Positions 14,085-27,800 of a stretch of 64,000 nucleotides of DNA are shown here, in pieces (positions within the stretch are counted from its first letter, which is position 1; each line of letters opens with the position of its first letter). Under the pieces are notes generated by a model. That model was given only the letters and a program-made list of their open reading frames with translations, was not told where the DNA came from and ran no database searches. A program made the translations under genes and the position numbers. The DNA is from Seriola aureovittata (lineage: Eukaryota > Chordata > Actinopteri > Carangiformes > Carangidae). The stretch is from positions 8,128,501 to 8,192,500 of the forward strand of contig NC_079377.1 of NCBI RefSeq assembly GCF_021018895.1, in the 5' to 3' direction.

Positions 14085-16520
14085 GTCTGAGCTACAAGAA
14101 AAGACGTAAACACGATGAAATTGTGGCAGAATCAAATTTTCTGTACATCAGTACAGACACTCAAAATACTTTGTAGGATTTTGAGGTTGTCCTTCACAAG
14201 AAGAAATCAAAACAATAGGTTCATTTTTGCATAGCTGTATGATTTTTAATTTTATACTCTAAATAAAAGTCATGAAATTGTTTTCGTAGACTTTAATGGG
14301 CATACTGCCCCTTTAAAAATATCAGGCAAAGCAACACACCTTGTTTGTAGCGTGATTCTGATTTAACTCTTAACAGAGACATTCCTTGGCAGTGAAAGGA
14401 AACCTAAACAGATTTGTGTACAGTAGAGAAGAACTAAGACTTCATCTCTTAGTCTCAAATAAACACTGTACTCACACTTCTGCTCTGATACTGTAAAGCA
14501 TATCAAGAATTTGGAAGTAGCAGATACAGATATAGGCCACCTCTTGCTTTGTCGACACAGTTTTTGTGCTCACTCTCAAAGTCTGCTGAGATGGCACTGT
14601 AATGGTCTAAAATGAATTACCGCCATAAAAGCAAAGAAAATAATTTGAAGAAAAAATAGTTTGTCAGGGATTTAATCTGTAGATGACAGTGCAGGAAAAC
14701 AGTGGTCTAATCATCCTGTTAGGGTCACATCGATGGAAACGCCTACATACTGACCTGAAGTGTGGTGAAATGAAAAAAAGGTCAGTTCCCTCAAAGCTGA
14801 ACACATTGTGAATCAGGTTGTTCCAACAACATCCATCTCAATAAGCAAAGACTATTGGTCTGGTCATGCATGTTAACGGTCAAACCTTGAAATCTAGACT
14901 CATGTAGCTTGAAGAGAAGTCAGAAAACTGACTTATGCTACGAAGATTATTCATAGTGCGCCTCCAAGCTAGCATCCTTATGTCTGCCACAGCCACATTT
15001 TCCTCTAAAAGTCACTATAACAATAAGCTGTAGCTCTCAACAGGAGACATACTTCACACATCTCTCCAGTAATCGTTGAAGACACAAACACCATTTACAG
15101 GACAATCCCAATTACACAGCTCAAAGTGAATTTGTCAATATTCATGCCCTAAGGACGGAGCCATTACTAATTCCACCAGACTGTAACCAAATAATTTAGT
15201 GTTCACTTTTACATGTTTACATTTCCGCAGTTTAGGTTCTGCTCTGGTCCAAACTGATTCTGAATGATAACGCAAGAAGACGGCGAAAAGTACTGAGATA
15301 ATAATTTCTACGGCAGGAATCTCCACTTAAAAAGAACAAAAATTAATTTCGGACATTCGCCTCTATAACATATGATCATTATCATCTTACCGAATGTTAC
15401 TGGCCCAAACAGATTCCTTCCAGTCATCTTGTGTTTGCTCCAAGCCTGACTGCAGCTCCGCTGGCTGTATCTGCATACCTCCTCACACGACTGCTGACTG
15501 AATTTTCTGTTCTGCAGCACAAATTCCATTAAATTGGAATTTCAAATGGAAGCTTTCCAGATTCGCAGCAGATCAGCGTATCACATGAAAGCATGTGATG
15601 TCACATGGCGAGGGGACTGGCCTTGGGACTACTGGCAAGGCCCCAGGGCCCTGTGCGAGACCTCTGCGATCAACCATCATTCACAGAAACTGCCTTTGTA
15701 CTCTCCACTACAACAACTGTTTTGGGAATTTTATTTTAATGAACTTGTATGGCCATGAATTCCAAACACACAATGATTTATTTGAACTCTATTGTTTTAT
15801 TATTCCTAATTCTATTCTTGTCTCTTATCAACATTGCAAGGTTTCCAAAACCACTAAATCTGTCAATATTAATTGCGTAAAAATGTGTACAAAATTATTC
15901 ACAAACCATGTTATTCTTGCATTTGATGTTACTTCTTTTATTCATTGTAGTTCTATTCTTGGTTCTAATTGAGACCACAAGGTTTCCAAAAAATAATTGG
16001 CTAAAAACGTTATTCTAAATGGCATTTTCCAGGACATTTTTACTACAGTCAGAACTGAATTCTACTTTTGTTAAGGAGTCAGTGAGTTTTCTATGACAAT
16101 GATACATAGGAGGTGATTTTAGTATTGAAACAGAGCAGTAAGATATGCCTCACTTAAATGTGACGTGCCACTAGAAAGTAAATATGTCAGGAGAGCCAGA
16201 CTTTAAATGTATGGATGGAAATTACAATGGACAATTATAGAATGGAGACGATAACAGCATTTTTCAATCACAATTTGTTTCACACTGGGATAATCTGATT
16301 AAGTATGTAACACCCCATAGGCCTGATTTTATTTTCACCAATCAATGATTATGTTGTAGAAGGTGGAGCTCACACATTGTGTTGTAAAGAAAAGATCACT
16401 CCCTACCTGTATATAGTTTTTGTTTTCTTTTGTGTATCGGTATACCTTTGATACGTACTATTTTGAGACTTATCGTAAAAATGAATGTATGATACATACA
16501 CATAGTATCCCATATGTATA

Positions 16521-16672
16521 GGGGCGCTCCTGTGGCTTGCTGCAGTGGCCATAGGTTCAAGTCCGACCCATGGCCCTCTGCTGCATGTCATCCTCTCTCT
16601 CTCTCTCTCCAACTTTCCTGTCACTCTCTCACTGTCCCTATCTGAATAAAGGCAAAAAATAACTTAAAAAAA
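16521..16672 (+). mobile_element. tRNA-derived SINE, 5'-truncated
   Basis: The sequence has a B-box-like GGTTCAAGTCC (16555-16565), then GACCCATGGCCCTCTGCTGC, a CT-rich run, CACTGTCCCTATCTGAATAA and an A-rich tail. This is the arrangement of the common percomorph tRNA-SINE, whose tail reads TGCATGTCAT...AATAAAGGCAAAAA. The A-box end looks shortened. It sits in the large LYST 5' intron. Confidence 0.75.
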
Positions 16673-18329
16673 CAGCCCTTATGTATAAAGCTGCACATTG
16701 TACCCCTTCAACATATCTGTGAACACACCAAAGGCACCTGACACACCTGCACTGAATTTTGTCCAATGTAATACATACTTTGCACACTAATGTTATATTA
16801 TATTTTCCCATTGTAAAGACATTCTTACTAATATCCAGGTATTTCAAAAATTTGAGCCATATTGACCTGACCCAGGTTATGCCGAATGGTCTTCTGAAAT
16901 ATCTAGTATTTAGTGACACTTTGTAACCTTAGTTAAAAATCAGGTTCACCGTGCTAATTCAGCTTTAGTCAGAGTACAACATGTCTGTCTACTGAATGGA
17001 GTCTATTTAGGTCACAAGTCACTGTCAAACAGGTCAGATGCATATCTAAACGCTTTGACATGCTATCAGGGAGTCTGTCTACATCCCCACAAAACTAGCA
17101 CAAGCTCACAATTGTTTTTTATCTCGCTAATATATAAAGTATGTTGCTGTATTGTAATGAGGGTGATAAGGATGAACAGAAAAGGAAATTCAACTAAATT
17201 CTTATACCGGTGAATAAGTGACTTCACCATATCTGAATTTACATCAATGTGATCAGAAATCAGGATTGACTTATTAATAAGTAGTAACTACTGTAATTTA
17301 AAGTAAAGCTAGTGTGTGTATCCAAGACACACTTGTAGTACAAGCCCAAACCAACAGATAAGCTTCGATCAAACTACCCATACTTCATCTTCACTGTTAT
17401 TACAGTTGATAAGCTCAGGGCTAGGAGAAATGTACAGTATTATCTAACTATATTATCAAATTAGATACAATAAAAACCTTTCCCACAGGTAATAAAACTC
17501 ATGACACCACCCATGCTACTGATTGCACTGGTCATCTGTCAGCTCAATATCTACCTATCTATCTTTCAGAAAGTAGTACAGCACCTTATATAGGGGGTTA
17601 TCTAATAATTACGAAAGTCCCTCGTCCAGCTACCGCCACAAAGAGAATCCAAGTTTGTGGGAAATACTGGGAGTGTTACCTCCAGCTGCCACCTTCAAAA
17701 TTTGCAGTTTACCTCATTAATGTTATCAGGTTCCCTTCTGGCATCAGGTTCGGAAATACTGACAAATACGTGCTTTTGTTTTTCGCTTTGACACCAAATC
17801 CTCTGCCATTGTCTTGTCGGTCAACTCTCCTCTCATCACGCGAGACTCCACTGCGGCACGGAGCAGACACTTTCAGGCTATAATTGTAGCCTCTGACTAA
17901 GTATTGATAACTAGTATATTAGTTTTTTATTTGGTTATTATTACTTTTTTTTTTTTTTTTTTGCTTCACGGAGGATCTCAATTTTGGCACCAGTCTGGTT
18001 AAAGGGGCCCAGCCAGAAATTTGTTTGTTTTTTATCATTTTCCCCCTACACATTTCCTGATGGGGCATTTTTCAACATTTTCATAAAATTCCTCAGGAAA
18101 TGATGTATAGATCTTAAAGTAAAAAAATAAAATAAAAATCTGACATATTAAGGAGGTAGAGATTTGAACATAGAATAATAATCTGTATCTGACAGATATA
18201 GGATTGTTTGGCTTTGGTGGAGAAATGAACTCTACTGACTTCTGTTCTAGTTTCATCTACTTTCTTTACCAGCTTTGTGCCATCATCCTCCCAGTTGTGT
18301 TATCTTAACCACGAGACAGCGATAAGAGC

Positions 18330-18603
18330 CCTAGTCCACATGTACACAGGTATTTTTTTAAAACATAACTTTTTCTATGCGTTTTGGCCTTTCATCCACA
18401 TGTGAAGTGTGATTTAGGTCACTGAAAACTGGCCTTTTGCAAGACTCCTTCCAGGGTGAAGACAGAGTTGTGCTCCATTATCTCCTTTCTTTACATGAGA
18501 GTTTTTTTTTTTTTTTTTTATAAATAGAGCTCTTGCGGACGAGGAGGAGGACAAAGGAGGAAAACCCCTATTTTAATAAATACCCATGTATGTGTGGACC
18601 AGG
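18330..18603. mobile_element. Non-autonomous DNA transposon (MITE), about 274 bp
   Basis: The ends are inverted repeats: 26 positions from 18330 and from 18603 backwards match at 21, with all five differences being transitions (core CCTRGTCCACA). The interior has CTATGCGTTTTGGCCTTTCA and a poly(T) run, with no coding capacity. This looks like a well-known type of fish MITE. Target-site duplication unclear. Confidence 0.65.
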
Positions 18604-19682
18604 CCTTACTGAACAACAATAATGATTTCCATGATATCCTCTTGCAAAAAGGCATCTCTTTTCAGCAGAACTCAAATTCTGTGTTTCCCCTCTGGCAAAC
18701 TATTGTGATGTTCTTCACTCTATCTGAGTTATATATTCAGTAGAGGCTTTACTCAGCTCAGTCCCTTTTGGTGAGGGACAAAAGCGTTCATTAGAGAATA
18801 AAGTACACTTTCAGCAAGGGTAACATTCAAATATTGCCTGGGCAGAGTTCAAACCCTGCAGTGTCTTTCATTGGGATTCTTGTGCATCCATGAGCTGTAA
18901 TGGCACCCAGGCAGTTAGGTTTATCAACATGATTAACTGCATCAATATACTATGTTTGTTTCTACTGCAAACAATACGGGATTAAGGGTGCGCACACACC
19001 AGATGTATATTTGGAGTGATTTTACTCACTGTGGAGTGCCAACTCCTTTAGTGTGGTTTGTCTAATCAATTCAAATCTGTCACTCAGAACTCCACAGACC
19101 TGTGATGGACATTTGTAAATGGAAACTGAATACATTATATACATCAATATATTAATATGATTTTTGATTGTGGGCTCTGATTGACACCAAATGAAGCTCT
19201 TAGATTAACACAGGCTTCTGAGATTGATGTAAGTTCTGTTCAGATAATATCAACAAATCAATACTGCTTTTAAAGGTTTTACACAACACTGTAATTCATA
19301 TTTATAAGACGCAATGCTAGGCTGAACCGTGTTCATGTTGCTCCATCATTACCATCACTCGCAGCCTCTTCATCTTAAAAGGTATCCCAACACTCACTTA
19401 CAAACTGGCAATTTCAAACACACTAAACACAAATATGTTTGCAAATCTACAATTTAAAAATAAAAAATACCGGGATAGCCGAACCATAGGAGTTTACATA
19501 AGTAAAATGACAAACATTTTGTTAAAAACCCATTGTAGTCCAATTCCTACTACATCTGTTTGCTAAGGGCTTAATTATTTCAGATAAAAGCAGACATTTT
19601 AACCAAAACCTCATTGAAACTAATCACTTTTCAGCTGAGGGAACACATGGCTCATGAATGCTAATGTACTCGCTTGGTAGCG

Positions 19683-19686
<4 letters not shown>

Positions 19687-19725
<39 letters not shown>
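19687..19725. repeat. (GT)n microsatellite
   Basis: About 19 uninterrupted GT units in the LYST 5' intron. Confidence 0.95.
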
Positions 19726-19730
<5 letters not shown>

Positions 19731-20306
19731 TGACTTATTTACACTGAACAGAACACAAACAAGAGGTACTTGAGGTGCCTAATGTCCCACGATTTTCCTC
19801 ATCAGTATGTAAATCTATGCAGCAAGGTACACCAAAAGCTAATGCACTATGATTACATAATGTCTGCAAACTCCATTATAGTGGTGGGACATAAAAATGA
19901 TGAACATAAATCTCCCACTTACTTTTCTTTGGTTAAGACTAAAGCAACTGCGGTTACTGCACCTAGTTCATGTCACATTAGTCTCGCATTAGCCTCGCAT
20001 ATCCATTCAGGCTTATGTTTCCAGTGTTTGTCCCGATAAAGGTTTAAAAATTGACCAGTATTCTTTAATTATATTTCATTTACATCATCACGAATTTGAA
20101 ATGGAACGTTATTCATTGTACTCTTTGCCCACTATACCTCTAATCACGCTCTGTTTTGTCATTGAGGTGTTGATTTAACACAATGTACTTTTTTGTGAAG
20201 CTGCTATATTGGAGTTCATTATATACACCAAAGTTTTACCCACCCTCGGTGAGACAAAATATCCATTACAGAACATTTAAGAAGTTCAAATAATAATGAG
20301 ACCTAC

Positions 20307-20398
20307 CAGAACTTCAGTGCATCTTTGGTGGTGTTGTTGGGGTGATGCTGCACATAGTGGAAGAGACAGAGAAAATTCTCCAGACTCTGAAGGCTGAC
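20307..20398 (-). CDS. lyst: Candidate upstream coding exon of LYST (in-frame N-terminal extension)
   Basis: This 92-bp minus-strand exon has a textbook acceptor (pyrimidine-rich tract ending TTATCAG) and donor (TTCTG then GTAGGT). In phase 0 it is open and reads VSLQSLENFLCLFHYV, then QHHPNNTTKDALKF plus two bases. Those two bases join the next exon (ending at 14091) to give C-S-D followed by the MSGASN start of LYST, with no stop and no frame break. The composition is that of an amphipathic helix. It may be coding, or it may be a 5' leader exon that happens to be open; mammalian LYST is annotated as starting at the downstream Met. An exon is likely; its translation is inference. Confidence 0.6.
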
Positions 20399-21563
20399 CT
20401 GATAAGAGAGACAGACACGGGAGTAGCAACATGAATCAAACCCTGTTCATTACTTAGTCACATGAAGACGAATGCACTACACAAAAACATTAGCCTTTCA
20501 TCTGATGACCTATTATAACATTACTGTCAATGATTTTACGTTTTATAATAGTTATACATGATGGTACAGTCAATTACAAAGTGATGTAACAGCCACTAAT
20601 GTCATTACATGGAACTATTGCTCCCATATTGATTTATCAGATTAGATATAGTGCTGGAAGTCTGTGTATTTTATTTCTCCCGTCTAGCCTCTTAATAAAG
20701 CACTGTAACCAGAAAAGCACACATTTATACTTCATACATATCAGAAATTAAAAGGACAAAAATAATTCAGTCTCCAAAACCACAAATTTTCTTTTAAGGA
20801 TTATACTTTATCTCTGAACAAACTCTCTAAATTAATTTTCAAAGTAAAGCCTCATTACTTGGGACAATAGTCTGGTGGACAGCACAAATTCAAAATCACA
20901 ATCAGCAGTAAAAGAAAAGTCATGGAGAAGCTCTGAATCTGGGAAATCAAAGGTCATATAAAGATGAAATCAGCTTTGTCACAGTGCTGCGGTCAGAGCC
21001 AGACCGCAGAGCCAGACCTTCTCACTACCACAGTTGGCAAAACAATTGGGACTTTCTTAACGGTAGTGTGACAGGCCACCTGACCGCTTTTAACTGCATT
21101 ACGGGTTCCAGGGTAGTGTGTTAATACCTTCCCGGCAGACGTGTGTGATCTTCTGAGACAGCATCCTGCCGTCCCTTACACCACACCAGAGCTAGCTTTA
21201 CGCCTCTGCTAATCTGACATCACTGACTGGATTTATTCAGGCAACACTGATCCCTGACTGATGTGGCTGCGCTGAGTGTCTAGGTCACAAAGCGAAAGAA
21301 TAGATACCACACACTGCCAATCACATTACACACAGTCTGACCTGCGATGGCACTGATGGGCAAGGATATCGATATGGGGGGCAACAAAAATTATCAATAC
21401 ATAAAGTTCACTGAAATAAGAGGAATATATCACTTTATTATAAAGGGATGCCTTCAGCAGTGTAGTCTGTGGGTTCACTATACATCTGTAAATACATAAA
21501 TCTTTGAAACAGAGGCAATTTCATTTAAGGTGTCGTTCCTGAATTTAACTAACTTGGTCCAGT

Positions 21564-21613
21564 ATCTTAAGGATAAGATGATCTGCGAGCTGAGATCATC
21601 TTATCCTTAAGAT
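21564..21613. repeat. Perfect 21-bp inverted repeat (hairpin)
   Basis: Arms 21564-21584 and 21593-21613 are exactly complementary, with the 8-nt loop GCGAGCTG. The left arm starts ATCTTAAGGATAAGATG. It lies in the LYST 5' intron. Confidence 0.9.
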
Positions 21614-22228
21614 CGTTTTTGGAAACGGGTCCTGTTTGCTCAATATTAAAAACTTTCCATGAAACTGTCCGTGAAAATTAATCAATCACAACACTTCATT
21701 AAAGACTAGGTCAAAACTAGTATATGGCTGGACCATGTCATAGGCTATTTACATTCTGCCTGGTGTCAGCCGGTTTCAGCTCTTTATCCATTTGCTTCTC
21801 TCCTACTCTGTGCTCACACATATACAGCATTTTAATACAGCCGAATTCCCAATAAAGCTGTTCTCATCTTCATGTTTTTCTGTTTCTGTTGTCAGACAAC
21901 AGAACAAGTATGAAATAGTGACTGAAACACAACTCATTAAGACTACCTGATACCAGCACAGTCACTTCCCAGCTGCTGCTCTGCACTGCAAAAATCCTGA
22001 TTTAAAAACCACAATGTCATCTGACAAGATCACCACATCAGCATGAAGAGGTTTGCCTGTAGAGGGAAAGCCAATGTGGCCCAGCCAATGAAGGAGAACA
22101 ATCACATTGTTTTTCCCTCTCCCATGAGATGCTACCAGAAACAGATCGAAACTTCCCATTAGAAAATTACAATGGTCAAAATAAAATTACATTTAGCATA
22201 TAAATATGTGCTCGATTATTATTGACAT

Positions 22229-22253
22229 TAAAAAAAAAAAAAAAAAAAAAAAA
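22229..22253. repeat. Poly(A) run
   Basis: About 24 A, with no clear retroelement body before it. Confidence 0.8.
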
Positions 22254-23431
22254 GTATTATTCATCTTGTGCTTTATGCACTTAAAAACTGTTCTTAAGGT
22301 AAAGTTTCTGATCACTAGCACCTCTATGCAATGTTTTTACAACTCACATATACAAGCATGCGGGCAGCGTAATACAAAATTATGGCGATTGTTTCATGCT
22401 GTTCTACTGATTGATAGTTGGTGGCAACAGTGCCCAAACAAGTGTAGTGTAGGCTGTGAAGAAGAAGACTGCTAACAATCAAATAAGGATGTAAACAATA
22501 CAGGATTTAAAATATTCAAACCAGTGGTTTCACAAATGTTTTATGAGGTGGGAAACGCATTCAACGTAGACCTTGAGGATACAGACAATGCGATTAGTTG
22601 AGTGAATGGAACACTGCATGGAAACATAACCTTTGTTTACAAAACTCCACAGACCATCTTTAACTCCTTTTGCTTAGAGGAAAATATGCAGTAACTAACA
22701 CCCAACTTTATTGGTAGCTTACGACCAGTTCTCGTCATCAACAAATTTAATAATGTGCTTGTATTAGTTTGTATCCTTCCACACAAAAAAAAGGCAAACC
22801 GGTAGTATCACTTCATAGATATTTTGGATACAGTGAAATCTTTGCACAACCAAGTTATGTCACAGTGACACCACAGTAAATCATTTAGCAGCATGGACAG
22901 ATTTCTACATAGTCTAAGTTATGGAATCTATTAGCATAACGTACATGAGAGCAGAAAATTACAAAAATAGAAATGAGTGATATAAACAAGCCATTTAAAG
23001 AGTAAATATAGCATCATTTAGGTTAAGTGTGTTTACCATTTTCCGTGTCTAGTTTACATGCCCTAATACAGCAAAGGCCGCTATGTATATCTGTGAAACT
23101 GCTTTTCTCATCCTCCATGTCTAAAACACAAGAGTGAAACTTTCAAATCAGTTATTCAGGTTTCTGACGCTCCGTCACACTTTGGCTTCTGCTGCTTATT
23201 GCCACGGTGAGGACAGGCATAACCCAGCTTGTGGTTAGTCAACTTCCTTCCTGATACACAACGGTCAAAACAAGTTTTATTTTTATGTTACTTGTTACCG
23301 CTATGAATGACATTAAAAGAGGTGTAAATGGCACTTATTTGTCATAGGCCTAAAAGATGCACACATTTATGTCAAGCTTCCTGAAAATTTTACGTTCCAG
23401 GTGATGAAGATGCAGAGTTGACCACACTCAC

Positions 23432-23535
23432 CAGGGTCAAGGAGGGGCACAGAGCGTGACACTTCAACAGCTGAGGCAACAGCCCACCCTAGCAGAGAGG
23501 GGATGGGTGGGTGGGAGTCACTGCATACCAGGGGG
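23432..23535 (-). other. Possible alternative (cassette) exon in the LYST 5' region
   Basis: On the minus strand a long pyrimidine tract leads to two nested acceptors (GTCCAG, border 23535; ATGCAG, border 23520) and a strong donor (GACCCTG then GTGAGT, border 23432). One frame is open across it and includes SLLGWAVASAVEVSRSV. It needs an incoming phase 2, which no exon seen here supplies. Joined to the exon at 30515 in the MANLL frame it would give an immediate TGA. It may be a leader cassette exon, an exon of an unrecognised transcript, or a chance splice-like pattern. Confidence 0.25.
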
Positions 23536-24240
23536 CTGGACAACATCACACACAGGAGACGGGAAAAGGAAGAAAAAGAAATGCATGGCTCATGAGAGAC
23601 AGGAGAGGACAGGGGTAAAACATGAAAGCTGACAATAACGTAAAGGTGAAAGAAATAAATGCAGCAACAGTTAAGAGCAAAGATAAACAGGGGGAGTGAC
23701 TGGCAGGAAATCAAAGCTTCAAGGTTGCCAAAACTGTTATTAGTTTAATAAATAAACCCTGGAGCTATGCTGGAGCTGTACACTCAGTTTATTAAAATTA
23801 ATCTACCAAAATTAGTATCTAAAATGACTTGGGTTTGTCCTTGTGTTATCAATGTACCTGTTGTGGCCGTATTCCTCATATGGGGAAGGGAAACCGAGTG
23901 GTTCACGATAACTCTAATTTCCCAGCAACGGGGTTGTTTTTTCCTCTGAGGCTCTAATCCAATATTACAATGCACTCGGCACAAACCAGCCGGGGTGATT
24001 TGATAATGGAGAGACTGCCAATACTGATTAATGCAGCTTAGGAGGGAAATCAAGAGTTCACAAAGCTCAGAGAACACACTTCTGTAAACAAAAAGAAAGC
24101 TTTGACCTCTCCTCTACACTCATGAACTTCTGTATTTGCTCATTTGTCATGTGGATGTACACAGGCAATCTGGGTGGTTGACGCATACAGCTGCAGATTT
24201 CACTTATTCACACTCATATGTTGAGAGATATTTTGCCTAG

Positions 24241-24880
24241 CTTTTTTTTTTTTTTGTTGATTTGTTGACAGTAGTGTTGTTCATAATTAAACAGTAAGAA
24301 TTTTTTGTTTAATATCAACAAACAGTTAAAATATCCTGGGACATCAGTACCATCTGAGCGGGTATTCTCCGCCACCGGTCTCACAGTCAACAGACTGAGC
24401 ATCATACTAACCCCACAACATGTCGACATGTTGCTATTTCTGAATAAAAATCAGTAGACAAGGTGCGCTCTATGCTGAGGACTGATGTAGACCTGGCCTG
24501 TTTATTTTATTTTGAGGTCTGAAAAATGCGACTGCACGTTTCTGTTTTGTTAACCTGTTGGCTCCTTCTGATCACTAATCAGCTGAGAGCAGAGGAGGAG
24601 GTTTTCGCTACACTGCTCTCTGCGATGTAGGATTCAATGTGCGTTTTCGTTCCGTTAACCTGCTTATACATTAGAAAGTCTGGCTACTATCTGCTATTTA
24701 TTTTCATATGCAAAATTTTCCTACACTGGAGAGACTATTATGCGTGCCAGCGCACCCCGCACCAGAGGATTCAAAATGTGTTTACAGACACTGGTCTATT
24801 CTGAATAGTTCATTTTAATCTTGTCAGTTAATGGTTAATGGTTGGTTAATGACCATCAGCTATCGATCAGGAAAAAAAAA
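24241..24880 (+). mobile_element. hAT-superfamily transposase relic (C-terminal dimerisation domain)
   Basis: Bases 24335-24457 translate as 40 codons then TAG: PGTSVPSERVFSATG, LTVNRLSIILTPQHV, DMLLFLNKNQ. SVPSERVFS...L.P.HVDMLLFLNKN is the signature of the hAT C-terminal dimerisation domain, in the ZBED-like group. The frame extends only a few codons upstream, so only the end of the gene survives. The following few hundred bases probably represent the element's 3' end. The outer limits given are guesses. Confidence 0.7.
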
Positions 24881-27800
24881 TTAAAAATGAGAAACTCTAG
24901 TTGACAGAGTAATTTACTTAACCTATGGGGAATTTACTCACTGCATAAATACACATTTAAGTTGGATGACCAGGGAGACATAAATAGCGTAACCTTTTCA
25001 AGAACACTTTTGAATTCAATAATATTTAATGAATACTTTACACTTTTTCTTTCCTGGTCCAGCAACTTAAGAGGTCAGGTTTCGCTACAAACAGCATACC
25101 TGATGATGGCACTTGTTTATAAGGAGACCTCAGAAGAAAACACGTTTGCTCACATTTGTTTTGATTGTATTTCAGAAGAATACATCCTAGAATACTGAAA
25201 GCCTGGGTTTCCTGTAATTGCTCGGACACAGTGGCTGTGACCTGTGTCTTTACCCATCACGATCATGGGAGGCCTAGTCATGGGAGTCTGATGGCTGAGT
25301 CACCCATGCTGGTACAGACTTTCCTCTCAAGCTCTCTTTGGATAATTGGGTAGAATACAACTTGGCAGAGGCAGCGAAAGCTATGTGATCCTCTCCTCGT
25401 GAGAGAGGACATGGGGCGTTGGTTATGCAATGTTTTTTTCCGGTTTGAGATCCCTACTGATCTAATTTGACATTTGAGTGATGAGCATCATGAGGAGTGC
25501 CTAACGTCCCGCATTTCCTCACCAACTACGAGTCAGAGAGCAGAGCCGCTTCACACAACACTACAAATAACTTTTTTTTTCCCCCATTAAAATACACGGT
25601 AAAATGTCAAGAGGCTACCATCAAAAAGCATGTTTGTGTTTTTGTCAGTGTCAGATCCATACTGTCACAAGCAGTGACCTTTATCCAAGCAGCCACTGGG
25701 CAGGAAATGAAAATGTGTTGCTCTACGCTTCATTGTTTTCATTACAGAGAGATAGCGTGCAAAGCTGGTGTTGGTCAAAATTACAATCCAAAAAGCCTGC
25801 TCTGGCCTTTGTCTTCCCTAGTAGCCTGAGAGATTTTTTGAGGGAGAGAGCTGACCTAATAACATACCACTGGGTGGAAAAAGCTCAGGCACAGCTGACT
25901 CAGTCCAGAACCAGAGAGATGAATTATTCATCCATTCAGCCAATCGTTCGTAACAGCCCCGCAGACCACTACTAGTAGGAGTTAGGTAGAAATTAAGAGC
26001 GGAACAATGAGGAAATATGAAACTTGTCCTGTGGTCACCCAGCTAGACAATGAAAGCCACTTCACTGAAGACGTATATGTAAACAATGTCAGAACTTACT
26101 AAACTCACACCACTTAAAAATAAAATGATCAACAAGCTTTTGTCATAGTAGTGTGATGATCACAAGACATCATGATCAGAGCTTCACTGTATGCTTTTTA
26201 TAAAGCGCATTGACCTTAGTCATGGTAAATCACAAAAAAGTGTTAATGGGAAATTAACACTGCGAGTATTAATGGCAAATTACTGTGGGATAAATAAAAA
26301 AGATTGATCACACTAATGCGATGCCAAATATGTTTTAAACGTAATTTCTACTTTATATTTTCTCCTGAATGAAACCTATATGTAAGTGGTACATGTGATT
26401 TTGACATAGTAGGTGGACTGTGATTGGTTTGAGTTAACAAGTTATGAAAGAAGACCTTTTACGCAAACCTCCAGCTTCACTTGAGGTTAGGCATTACTAA
26501 CTGTGGAAACATGACTGCTGAGAAATATCCAGTCCAACCATAATCTGGCTTTTCAATTTTAGGTTTGTTCGGAGATTACTTATCAGCAAAAGTCCCACAA
26601 TTCTTTAGACATGCACTGAAGTACTGATTTTCCAACTGCTATAATTAATGCATTTTATGTAAATGTGGGCATTTTAATAAATGCTGGATATGGGTTTCCC
26701 TCAAAATGAAATGGAAATAATATCATGAATATTTTTTCCATTTTACTCAACTGCTGTATGAACATTACAAGAGAGAGCAATTACCAAACCAAGTACCTTT
26801 TCCAACTTTACTGTGCTCTAAGTTGAGTATGTTCCATACATATTATCATTAATTGCTTTAGATAGTTACAGCAGTTATACATATTACAGTTGACCTGAAG
26901 GCCAGACAAACTATGCAGGATATTGTCTCTGATAATGCATTCATGGAAATAATGTGCAGTGCAGCTTCTACCAAAATATTAGAGATAAAGTAGGGTGCAC
27001 CTCACATTGTTCAGTCATCACAAGTCAAATAATAAACTTGAGGGATGAAAGTGAACCACTACTGCCATCTTCCTCCTTAGTACTCATTGCATTTTGCCTT
27101 ATGCTTTGTTCAACAAGTTTAATTTTCTTTAGACAAGGATTCAGGGCTTTACCACAGAAGGAATGTAAAGCACAGAACTGAGCTTAGAAAGCTAATGACA
27201 AGTAATGTAGGTGGAATATGTGACCAGGGCTGTCCTATTTCAGACAAACACTGACATTAAAGTGTCTGTTGTTAGACATTAGGTGACAATGGACATTTAC
27301 ATTACAGCCCATCACGAATTTAAACTATCAAAAACATGACTGATGTCAGAGTAGCTAGCGAATGATACTTACAAGATGAGTTAGATCACCCTATAGGAAA
27401 ACATCTTGTCATCCAATTTTATGCAAAAAGCTAAATCCAACCAAAGTTGACATTAGTCAAAGATTACAACTGCCTGAATTTTAAACTGATATAAGAAGAA
27501 GCAGAACCAGCAACGATCATTAGTTGATGCCCTTAAGTACCAAAAGACCAAAAAAGTGAAGTCCTCTGAACACCACGTTGGTGTTTTGAAACATCCGGTT
27601 TTCTCATAATGAAACTAAACAACCTACATGCAACACAATCTGGTCTCCTGCTTGGCTCCTGGCCAGGTAACTGTTCTTCTAAATTGTATCTGCCCATCAA
27701 GATACAAAGAGACTGGGCAGACTGGAAAGTGTCACTACAGATACTTTGTACCCAGGGCAAATTTCATTTATTGCAGAACACACTAAGTAGTGTGTACTAA

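Noticed and set aside
15534..15972. Overlapping frames of 74 and 125 codons
   Set aside because: AT-rich intronic sequence, no family recognised, no supporting signals.
16555..16565. B-box-like sequence as a tRNA gene
   Set aside because: No cloverleaf or A box; the following sequence is that of a SINE.
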